Shown here piece after piece: positions 9,492 through 15,478 of a stretch of 27,977 nucleotides of DNA. How positions within the stretch are numbered: position 1 is the stretch's first letter; each line of letters begins with the position of its first letter. This stretch comes from JBEEJL01 sp043744215. GTDB taxonomy: Bacteria; Pseudomonadota; Gammaproteobacteria; Burkholderiales; JBEEJL01. The notes beneath the pieces are model-generated. The model searched no databases. It had not been told where the DNA came from and saw only the letters and a program-made list of their open reading frames with translations. The stretch lies in the NCBI GenBank assembly GCA_043744215.1, contig JAYTVC010000018.1:1-27977 (forward strand), read 5' to 3'. A program made the translations under genes and the position numbers.

Positions 9492-9545
9492 GATGCATCC
9501 TTGGACGAGCGCCGGCGGGGTGTGCGCCGACTGATTAAAAACGCA

Positions 9546-9574
9546 ATTATCGCTTATCTGCGAGGCTCAAGCAA
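9546..9574 (-). promoter_or_regulatory. Candidate sigma-70 promoter of rpmE
   Basis: Read on the minus strand, TTGCTT (complement of 9569-9574) and GATAAT (complement of 9546-9551) are separated by exactly 17 bp. The predicted start near 9539 gives a leader of about 50 bases before rpmE. Confidence 0.55.
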
Positions 9575-9623
9575 ATTTCCCCGACAAAATACACGGACAA
9601 GCGCCTGATTGAATTGATAAATT

Positions 9624-9645
9624 ATTGAATATAATCAAATACTTA
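9624..9645 (+). repeat. Intergenic IHF-like repeat, copy A (rho 3' end)
   Basis: This copy contains TTGAATATAATCAAATACTT. Its core AATCAA-N4-TTA fits WATCAANNNNTTR. The terminal TTA is the complement of the rho stop codon, so in the sense of rho the repeat begins exactly on TAA. It also contains TATAAT, but in the orientation pointing into rho. Confidence 0.6.
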
Positions 9646-10902
9646 GCCTTTACGCATTTGATCGAAGAAATCCGAATTATTTTTGGTGGATTTGACTTTA
9701 TCGAGCAGAAATTCCATCGCTTCCAATTCATCCATCGGGTAGAGCAGTTTGCGCAGAATCCAGATTTTTTGCAGTTGGCTTTGTTCGATCAGCAACTCTT
9801 CGCGGCGCGTGCCGGAGCGGTTGACGTTGATGGCAGGATAGATGCGCTTCTCGGCCATGCGGCGGTCGAGATGGATTTCCATATTGCCCGTGCCTTTGAA
9901 TTCTTCGTAAATCACATCGTCCATGCGCGAGCCGGTATCGACCAGTGCCGTCGCAATAATCGTGAGTGAGCCGCCTTCTTCGATGTTACGTGCGGCACCG
10001 AAAAAACGCTTCGGTCGTTGCAGCGCGTTGGCATCGACACCGCCGGTAAGGACTTTGCCTGATGCAGGCACCACGGTGTTGTAGGCGCGGGCGAGGCGGG
10101 TGATGGAGTCGAGCAAAATCACCACATCTTTTTTGTGTTCGACCAAACGCTTGGCTTTTTCGATGACCATCTCGGCCACTTGCACGTGGCGTGTGGCGGG
10201 TTCGTCAAACGTTGAAGATACCACTTCGCCGCGCACCGAGCGCGTCATCTCGGTCACTTCTTCGGGGCGCTCGTCGATGAGCAGCACCATTAAAATTACT
10301 TCGGGATGATTCGACGCAATAGCGTGGGCAATGTGTTGCAGCATCACCGTCTTGCCGGATTTCGGCGAAGCCACGAGCAAACCGCGCTGGCCTTTGCCGA
10401 TGGGCGCGATCATGTCGATAATGCGGCCGGTGATATTTTCTTCCGCTTTGATCTCGCGTTCGAGCTTGAGTGGCTGGGTAGGAAAAAGCGGCGTGAGGTT
10501 TTCAAACAGGATTTTATTTTTGGCGTTTTCTGGCGCGTCGCTGTTGACCTTATCGACTTTCACCAGCGCGAAGTAACGTTCGCCTTCTTTTGGCGTGCGT
10601 ATCTCGCCTTCTATCGAATCGCCCGTATGCAGATTGAAACGGCGAATCTGCGACGGGCTGACATAAATGTCGTCGGGCCCGGCGAGGTACGACGTGTCAG
10701 GCGAACGCAGGAAGCCGAAGCCATCTTGCAGCACTTCCAACGTGCCTTCGCCGAAAATGCTTTCGCCTTTTTTGGCCTGGTTTTTTAACAGCGCGAAAAT
10801 CAATTCCTGCTTGCGCAGGCGATTGGCGCCCTCAATTTCATTCTTTACCGCCATGTCGACCAAGTCGGTCACATGGTGGTTTTTAAGATCGGATAAATGC
10901 AT
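9643..10902 (-). CDS. rho: Transcription termination factor Rho
   Basis: This 419-residue protein is the same length as E. coli Rho and is collinear with it. It has an N-terminal helix bundle (1-45), a cold-shock-like RNA-binding domain (about 50-125, GFGFLRS), and the ATPase ring domain with Walker A at 179-185 (SPKSGKT, K184), Walker B ILLDSITRL and the Q/R-loop region GGVDANALQRPKRFFGAARN. It is a hexameric RNA helicase that ends transcription of untranslated RNA. It lies 154 bp downstream of trxA on the same strand, a common proteobacterial order. There is no clear Shine-Dalgarno sequence before ATG 10902. The leader is rather C-rich on the sense strand, which would suit Rho autoregulation, but that is inference. 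Confidence 0.98.
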   Translation of the reverse strand: MHLSDLKNHHVTDLVDMAVKNEIEGANRLRKQELIFALLKNQAKKGESIFGEGTLEVLQDGFGFLRSPDTSYLAGPDDIYVSPSQIRRFNLHTGDSIEGEIRTPKEGERYFALVKVDKVNSDAPENAKNKILFENLTPLFPTQPLKLEREIKAEENITGRIIDMIAPIGKGQRGLLVASPKSGKTVMLQHIAHAIASNHPEVILMVLLIDERPEEVTEMTRSVRGEVVSSTFDEPATRHVQVAEMVIEKAKRLVEHKKDVVILLDSITRLARAYNTVVPASGKVLTGGVDANALQRPKRFFGAARNIEEGGSLTIIATALVDTGSRMDDVIYEEFKGTGNMEIHLDRRMAEKRIYPAINVNRSGTRREELLIEQSQLQKIWILRKLLYPMDELEAMEFLLDKVKSTKNNSDFFDQMRKG

Positions 10903-11056
10903 TACGGATTAGGTCACTCATGGAGTTGGGGAAATAAAATCGTCGGAGATGCTCAGGGATTTGCTACAGAAAGGAATGCCCGGGAGGCTGGCACAGATTT
11001 TTTTGGCGGTAATATGAAGTCGCTGCCGCCCGGGTGTTTAGATAATACTAAGAGCT

Positions 11057-11383
11057 TTAGATATTGCTGTCAATGAAAGCCGCAAGCTGCGATTTCGACA
11101 CTGCGCCGACCTTGGTCGCTTCCACATTGCCGTTCTTGAACAGCATCAAAGTGGGGATGCCGCGAATGCCGTACTTGGGCGGCGTGGCCTGGTTTTCGTC
11201 GATGTTTAATTTGGCAACTTTTAGTTTGCCGTGATAATCCCTTGCCACTTCATCCAAGATCGGCGCAATCGCTTTGCATGGCCCGCACCACACCGCCCAG
11301 TAATCGACTAATACCGGCGTCGTTGATTTTAATACCTCTGCCTCAAAATTGGCATCGGTTACGTGTTGAATATGGTCGCTCAT
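11057..11383 (-). CDS. trxA: Thioredoxin
   Basis: This 108-residue thioredoxin-1 has the active site WCGPC (C33, C36) and the cis-proline loop GIPTLM. It reduces cytoplasmic disulfides and serves ribonucleotide and methionine-sulfoxide reductases. The open frame extends upstream to 11602, but ATG 11383 gives the normal family length and start (MSDHIQHVTD). The longer form would overlap the divergent DUF3147-like gene. The gene is divergent from 11541 and lies upstream of rho. No clear terminator lies between trxA and rho, so read-through into rho is plausible. Confidence 0.97.
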   Translation of the reverse strand: MSDHIQHVTDANFEAEVLKSTTPVLVDYWAVWCGPCKAIAPILDEVARDYHGKLKVAKLNIDENQATPPKYGIRGIPTLMLFKNGNVEATKVGAVSKSQLAAFIDSNI

Positions 11384-11540
11384 GATTGTGCTCGCAGAAA
11401 AAAAGTGGGGGTAATGCGGGAGGGATAATAGGGGCGCTGCCCTAGTGCTAGCTGCTATCCTAACCAAAAAAATAGCATATGGGAAGCATCTTCCGCATAC
11501 TAATAGTGAGGGCGAAAACCCCAAACGCAAGAGGATAGCT

Positions 11541-11867
11541 ATGTGGCTGATAAAAATAGGATTAAGTGTGGCTGCCCTACTGGCTGCCGCCGAAGTCGCC
11601 AAACGTTCACCTTTCTGGGGCGCGTTAATTGTTGCGCTGCCGCTGACTTCGATGTTAGCAGTGGTGTGGCTATATAACGATACTCACGACAGCGCCAAAG
11701 TCAGCGAATTTGCCCGCGACATTTTTTATCTCGTGCCGCCATCGCTGCTATTTTTCGTACCATTCTTATTCGAAACCAAAACCCACTGGCCGTTCTGGGC
11801 AAACTTTGCCGCCGGCATGATTGTCATGGCCGCAGGCATGGCCACCATCAAGTTTCTGATAAAATAG
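11541..11867 (+). CDS. DUF3147-like small membrane protein
   Basis: This 108-residue protein has four hydrophobic segments (about 3-20, 25-43, 60-78 and 85-107). It resembles the DUF3147 family in length, pattern and the early SPFWGALIVALPLTS segment. No function is known to me. The start ATG 11541 is preceded by GAGGA at 11531-11535. An in-frame upstream start at 11445 would add a polar stretch and is unlikely. The gene is divergent from trxA and ends 31 bp before fdxA, so it may share a transcript with fdxA. Confidence 0.8.
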   Translation: MWLIKIGLSVAALLAAAEVAKRSPFWGALIVALPLTSMLAVVWLYNDTHDSAKVSEFARDIFYLVPPSLLFFVPFLFETKTHWPFWANFAAGMIVMAAGMATIKFLIK

Positions 11868-11898
11868 CGCCATTGGTAAAACAGCACAGGAATCAAAC

Positions 11899-12222
11899 AT
11901 GACTTACGTTGTGACCGAATCATGCATCAAATGCAAATACACCGATTGCGTCGAAGTCTGCCCCGTCGATTGCTTCCGCGAAGGCCCCAACTTTTTAGTT
12001 ATCGACCCCGATGAATGCATCGACTGCACTTTATGTGTAGCCGAATGTCCCGTCGAAGCCATTTTCGCCGAAGACGATGTGCCAGCGAGTCAACAACACT
12101 TCACCGCGCTGAATGCCGAGTTGGCAAAGCAATGGAAGCCCATCGTTGAATTGAAACCCGCGTTGCCTGAAGCAGAGAAATACAAAGACATAAAAGACAA
12201 GTTCACATTGCTGGAAAAGTAA
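11899..12222 (+). CDS. fdxA: 7Fe-type ferredoxin FdxA
   Basis: This 107-residue ferredoxin has cysteines C9, C12, C17 and C21 (then C25), and C40, C43, C46 and C50. The pattern is that of Azotobacter FdI-type proteins carrying one [3Fe-4S] and one [4Fe-4S] cluster, followed by the usual C-terminal extension rich in charged residues. It is a low-potential electron carrier of the cytoplasm whose partner is not evident here. AGGAA at 11888-11892 precedes ATG 11899. A repeat copy begins on the stop codon and a terminator follows. A decayed copy of the last third of this gene occurs at 14995-15124. Confidence 0.95.
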   Translation: MTYVVTESCIKCKYTDCVEVCPVDCFREGPNFLVIDPDECIDCTLCVAECPVEAIFAEDDVPASQQHFTALNAELAKQWKPIVELKPALPEAEKYKDIKDKFTLLEK

Positions 12223-12240
12223 TGTTTGATTTTGTTGAGT
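12220..12240 (-). repeat. Intergenic IHF-like repeat, copy G (fdxA 3' end, degenerate)
   Basis: Read on the minus strand it gives CTCAACAAAATCAAACATTA, close to copy F. The spacing between ATCAA and TTA is 3 rather than 4, so it misses the IHF consensus by one base. It starts on the fdxA stop codon. Confidence 0.45.
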
Positions 12241-12245
12241 TTTTT

Positions 12246-12270
12246 AAGGGGCGCAATGGCCCCTTTTTTT
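12246..12270 (+). terminator. Rho-independent terminator of fdxA
   Basis: A 7-bp GC-rich stem (AAGGGGC at 12246-12252 with GCCCCTT at 12259-12265, loop GCAATG) is followed by seven T residues starting at 12264. Confidence 0.88.
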
Positions 12271-12523
12271 GTTTGCAAAAATGACGGAATAAATGTTCCT
12301 GATCGTACTGGCGCTTCGCGATTCCAAAGCTATCTATCGGCCTTGCCAATGAAGGCTCTGCGGAACCAATACCCTATCGCGACCATCTTCAACCTCGTCA
12401 AATCATCGCGCTAGTTTGCTGCTGCAACGAATGAAAGAACAATGGTAACCTTCCTCTCAGAAGATGGTGCTCAGAACACGGCCAACGTAAAATATTCAAT
12501 ATAATCAAATAATTAGTAAAACA
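12271..12523. other. Gap between fdxA terminator and the MBOAT gene
   Basis: I see no gene. A short open frame at 12226-12414 runs through the fdxA terminator and shows no family signal. The only structured element is the repeat copy B, which ends 8 bp before the MBOAT start and leaves no room for a good Shine-Dalgarno sequence. Confidence 0.6.
12494..12515 (+). repeat. Intergenic IHF-like repeat, copy B (upstream of MBOAT gene)
   Basis: This copy contains TTCAATATAATCAAATAATT. The core AATCAA-N4-TTA matches WATCAANNNNTTR. It lies directly before the MBOAT start codon and contains a perfect TATAAT, so a -10 role is an alternative reading. However, a start site there would fall at or inside the start codon. 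Confidence 0.6.
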
Positions 12524-13957
12524 ATGATTTTCAGCTCCTGGGAATATCTGCTGTTCATTACCGTGCTGGTGCTGGTGTATTTTTCCATTCCGCAGAAATG
12601 GAGAATAGGGCTGCTGCTGATCGGTTCCTATTATTTTTATATGTCGTGGAAATGGCAGTATGGTTTCCTGACGCTGTTTACAACGGCTGTGAATTTTTAT
12701 TGTGGTCGGCGCATCGGCCAGGCTGACGACCAGCGTGAGCGCAAGATTTGGTTGGCGCTTGCCTTTGTGTTGTCGCTCAGCACACTGGTTTATTTCAAAT
12801 ACACCAACTTTTTTATCGGCGCTTTTGCGGATATGGCCGCTGCAATGGGTTGGCATGTTGCACCGCCGGTGCTCGATATTTTGTTACCGGCCGGCATTTC
12901 ATTTTTTACTTTCCATGCGCTCAGTTATCCAATCGATTTATATCGTGGGCGGGTGCCGGAAGAAAAAAGTCTGCTGAATTTTGCCACCTACGTGGCTTTT
13001 TTCCCGCTCATGCTGGCAGGACCGATTGAGCGGTCCACCAATCTGCTGCAACAATTCAAACAGACCCATCACTTCGATTCGACGCGCCTGATTGAAGGCG
13101 GCAAACTGTTCGTATGGGGCCTGTTCAAAAAAGTGGTGATCGCCGACCGGCTGGCCATTTATGTCGATCAGGTTTACAGTTCGCCCGCATCGCATAACGG
13201 CACTACGCTGGCCATCGCGACGTTGTTTTTCGCGTTCCAGATTTATTGCGACTTCAGCGGGTATACCGATATGGCCATTGGCACCGGCCGCATCATGGGA
13301 TTCAGATTATTGCAGAATTTTAATTTACCTTATCTGGCAGATTCCATTTCAGATTTTTGGCGGCGCTGGCATATATCGCTGTCGTCGTGGTTTGGCGATT
13401 ATTTGTATCGCCCGCTCGGCGGTAATCGCGTGGGTGTTCCGCGCTGGATAGTGAATATTTGCGTCGTATTTCTGGTAAGCGGGTTTTGGCATGGCGCCAA
13501 ATGGACATTCATCATCTGGGGTGGTTTGTTTGCGATTTATTATTTGCTCGAGCACATAGGCGACAAGTTGATTAAAGCCTGCGCCCTTGACGCCTATCGG
13601 CAAAACCGCGTTTATAAAATATTCAAAATAATCATAGTTTTTGCGATGGTTGATTTTGCATGGATATTTTTCCGCGCGGCTAATGTGGGCGATGCGTTGC
13701 TGATTTGCAAAAAAATATTCACCGATCTGCAACCCACTTTTTACCAAGGTGCCCATGCCGTGACGACTGCGCTATCGGCCGCGCTGATTGTGTTGCTGTG
13801 TGTGGTGCAGGTGTGCCAATACAAAGGATGGGCATCCATACATTTTGCGCCATCGCGCGCGCCGGTTCCGTTGCAATGGGCAGCGTATGTCTTGATGCTG
13901 TTGGCCATAGCGATGTTCGGCATTGATGCCAACGCATTTATTTATTTCCAATTTTGA
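12524..13957 (+). CDS. MBOAT family O-acyltransferase (AlgI-like)
   Basis: This 477-residue polytopic protein has the AlgI/DltB-type pattern. Motifs include SFFTFHALSYPID (H131), the FWRRWHISLSSWFGDYLY block (H283) and the invariant catalytic histidine in SGFWHGAKWT (H323). Family members pass acyl groups, usually acetyl, across the inner membrane to a periplasmic partner that acetylates a polysaccharide. The SGNH-type gene starts 9 bp downstream, which fits such a pair. No alginate or other polymer genes are in the window, so the substrate is unknown. No clear ribosome binding site precedes ATG 12524, because repeat copy B occupies that position. Confidence 0.93.
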   Translation: MIFSSWEYLLFITVLVLVYFSIPQKWRIGLLLIGSYYFYMSWKWQYGFLTLFTTAVNFYCGRRIGQADDQRERKIWLALAFVLSLSTLVYFKYTNFFIGAFADMAAAMGWHVAPPVLDILLPAGISFFTFHALSYPIDLYRGRVPEEKSLLNFATYVAFFPLMLAGPIERSTNLLQQFKQTHHFDSTRLIEGGKLFVWGLFKKVVIADRLAIYVDQVYSSPASHNGTTLAIATLFFAFQIYCDFSGYTDMAIGTGRIMGFRLLQNFNLPYLADSISDFWRRWHISLSSWFGDYLYRPLGGNRVGVPRWIVNICVVFLVSGFWHGAKWTFIIWGGLFAIYYLLEHIGDKLIKACALDAYRQNRVYKIFKIIIVFAMVDFAWIFFRAANVGDALLICKKIFTDLQPTFYQGAHAVTTALSAALIVLLCVVQVCQYKGWASIHFAPSRAPVPLQWAAYVLMLLAIAMFGIDANAFIYFQF

Positions 13958-13966
13958 CGGGCGGCC

Positions 13967-14896
13967 ATGAAGCTTTTATCAACGGATATCCGTAACGATG
14001 GCCGGTTTCAGCAGAACCTAAAGCGGATGCTGCTGTTCATCGCGTTCTTTTTTATGGCTGACCGGGCGTGCAATTTTTTTCTGCAAGGCGGGTTGGAGCG
14101 GTATTACGGATTAACGGGCCGCCCTGAAATTGCACTGGTCGGGCACTCTCATTTATTGCTGGGCGTTGATCATGTCATGCTCGAAAAAGGGTTGGGTGCT
14201 CCGGTAGCCAAATATACCCGCGAGGGCGTCAACGTCGCCGACCGCCTGCAAATGATTAAACAATTGTTGGCGCACAACCCCAACACTAAAATTGTTGTCT
14301 ACGGTGTGGATGCGCATTTGTTTACGGGAGAGGGCCTGAGCAAAAATTCGTACAAGCTTTTTTATCCGTTTCAAAACGATAGCTCGATTGATCGCTATCT
14401 CAAGGCCAACGAGACGGAAGCGTTTGCTTATTACCGCCACAAGCTCATCGCATCCAGCCGATACGACGAAAAATTATTCGTTGCCGCCATGCGCGGCTAC
14501 CTGGGAAAATGGGATAGCTTCAAGTTTGCCACCGTCAATACACAGCAATTGAAAGCGGATATCGCCACAGATAATTTTCGCAAAGTAAAATTTGAGTCGG
14601 AAAACATCCAGACTTTCCGCGAAACCCTCGCTTTGCTCCACGAACGCGGCATCAAAACGGTATTGTTTTTTATACCGACCATCGATTTGTTGAACCAAGC
14701 GCACCCGGAATCTTTTGCCAAGGCGGTGGCTTTGTTCAAGCAATGTGAGCAAGACTTTCCCGGCTTGGTTTATCTGGACTATAACGAGCCGTATTCCCAT
14801 GATGCAACGCTGTTTGCAGATGCTATTCACCTGAACGCAAAAGGGCAGCAAGCGATTTCTCCGAGGCTGGTTGCGGATATTAAAGCCTTGCGCTGA
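13967..14896 (+). CDS. Membrane-anchored SGNH-type protein, probable O-acetyltransferase partner
   Basis: This 309-residue protein has one N-terminal membrane anchor (about 20-38) and a periplasmic domain. An SGNH-like triad can be proposed: Ser61 in VGHSH (residues 58-62) and Asp285 and His288 in FADAIHLNAKG. The GHSH form replaces the usual GDS, as in DltD/AlgJ-like groups where the nucleophile block varies. It probably accepts acyl groups moved by the MBOAT protein encoded 9 bp upstream and transfers them to a glycan. GGGCGG before ATG 13967 is a weak ribosome binding site and coupling is likely. The family assignment comes from motif and context. Confidence 0.75.
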   Translation: MKLLSTDIRNDGRFQQNLKRMLLFIAFFFMADRACNFFLQGGLERYYGLTGRPEIALVGHSHLLLGVDHVMLEKGLGAPVAKYTREGVNVADRLQMIKQLLAHNPNTKIVVYGVDAHLFTGEGLSKNSYKLFYPFQNDSSIDRYLKANETEAFAYYRHKLIASSRYDEKLFVAAMRGYLGKWDSFKFATVNTQQLKADIATDNFRKVKFESENIQTFRETLALLHERGIKTVLFFIPTIDLLNQAHPESFAKAVALFKQCEQDFPGLVYLDYNEPYSHDATLFADAIHLNAKGQQAISPRLVADIKALR

Positions 14897-14994
14897 TCGC
14901 GGGCCACGCTAATAACGCGGCATCAATTGGGACATTTTTTTTGCGCCACCGGCCGCTTCGCGTAACCGAAACTCGCACTTGCATGATGCGCATT

Positions 14995-15124
14995 ACCTCA
15001 TCCACTGTGCTAAAGGCCGAGAAGGCAAAGCAATGGTAGCCTCATCGTTGAATTGAAACCTGCGTTGCCTGAGGCGGATAAATACAAAGATATTAAAAAC
15101 AAATTTGATTTGCTGGAGCGATAG
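14995..15124 (+). pseudogene. Decayed duplicate of the fdxA 3' end
   Basis: The stretch aligns with the last third of fdxA. It reads AEKAKQW, then an in-frame TAG and a shift of one base, then IVELKPALPEADKYKDIKNK and a short tail FDLLER before TAG 15122-15124. The intact FdxA has AELAKQW, IVELKPALPEAEKYKDIKDK and FTLLEK. The iron-sulfur part is missing. Similarity stops at the stop codon. The fragment lies on the same strand as fdxA, with the acyltransferase pair between the two copies. Confidence 0.85.
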
Positions 15125-15228
15125 AAATTTTTTGTAGGCTGGGCTCGTAAGTCTTGCTTCAATGTTTGTTATGTAGTTTAGAGTTTCACAGTGAATATTT
15201 TGGTTTTGTTCTCGGAAATTTTGATATG

Positions 15229-15254
15229 TGGCTCCTTGGTGGAGCCATTTTTTT
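15229..15254 (+). terminator. Terminator-like hairpin downstream of the fdxA remnant
   Basis: TGGCTCC (15229-15235) pairs with GGAGCCA (15241-15247) around a TTGGT loop and is followed by seven T residues. It may end transcription from the acyltransferase pair or be a relic of the lost fdxA copy. Confidence 0.75.
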
Positions 15255-15339
15255 AATCGCGGTAATCGCTTGGTTTCTTAATCACAAAGCCAATCCCGCC
15301 TTGTAAATTCTACTTTTTCAAATTTCTAACTTTCTGCAT

Positions 15340-15356
15340 TGCACCAATTTCATGCG
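15340..15356 (+). promoter_or_regulatory. NtrC-like enhancer dyad, distal
   Basis: TGCACCAATTTCATGCG is compared with TGCACC-N5-GGTGCA. The left half is perfect and the right half keeps TGC, giving 8 of 10 matches in the GCACY-N5-RGTGC core. Its centre is about 130 bp before the predicted start site. Confidence 0.4.
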
Positions 15357-15370
15357 TATAACAAATACCG

Positions 15371-15387
15371 CGCACTAAGTACTTGCA
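15371..15387 (+). promoter_or_regulatory. NtrC-like enhancer dyad, proximal
   Basis: CGCACTAAGTACTTGCA matches GCACY-N5-RGTGC at 8 of 10 positions. Its centre is about 99 bp before the predicted start and 31 bp (three helical turns) from the distal dyad, close to the arrangement at enteric glnA. Confidence 0.4.
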
Positions 15388-15420
15388 TAAATACAATAGC
15401 CATTTTCACAAAATAATATT

Positions 15421-15442
15421 TAACTAATTGATTTTATTTAAT
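15421..15442 (-). repeat. IHF-like repeat, copy E, between enhancer and sigma-54 promoter
   Basis: On the minus strand it reads TTAAATAAAATCAATTAGTT. Its core AATCAA-N4-TTA fits WATCAANNNNTTR. It sits at about -36 to -57, between the NtrC-like dyads and the -24 element, which is where IHF bends DNA at sigma-54 promoters. Confidence 0.6.
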
Positions 15443-15451
15443 AAAATATAG

Positions 15452-15467
15452 TGGCACATAGCTTGCA
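15452..15467 (+). promoter_or_regulatory. Sigma-54 (RpoN) -24/-12 promoter of the nitrate operon
   Basis: TGGCAC (15452-15457), five bases, then TTGCA (15463-15467) is a full match to the TGGCAC-N5-TTGCW consensus with correct GG-to-GC spacing. The predicted start is 15478 or 15479, at the ATG of the nitrate reductase gene. Confidence 0.85.
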
Positions 15468-15478
15468 GTGCAACGTGT

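Larger units (their letters stand above)
14897..15478. other. 582-bp non-coding stretch before the nitrate cluster
   Basis: I see no intact gene. From left to right it holds a decayed fdxA 3' end (14995-15124), a terminator-like hairpin (15229-15254), two NtrC-like dyads (15340-15356 and 15371-15387), an IHF-like repeat (15421-15442) and a sigma-54 promoter (15452-15467). Nothing is recognised in 14897-14994. Confidence 0.7.

Noticed and set aside
10883..10921. A 12-codon open frame on the minus strand overlapping the start of rho, possible leader peptide
   Set aside because: It has no Shine-Dalgarno sequence and no recognisable feature. An open frame of this length is expected by chance, although rho itself also lacks a clear ribosome binding site.
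10903..11056. CCCGGG palindromes and a GGCGG/CCGCC hairpin between trxA and rho as a trxA terminator
   Set aside because: On the transcribed strand the hairpin is followed by an A-run, not a T-run, so it does not look like an intrinsic terminator.
12226..12414. Short open frame after fdxA on the plus strand
   Set aside because: It reads through the fdxA terminator and shows no family features or ribosome binding site.
15447..15452. TATAGT as a sigma-70 -10 box for the nitrate operon
   Set aside because: No acceptable -35 hexamer lies at 16-18 bp, while the overlapping sigma-54 element is a full match.
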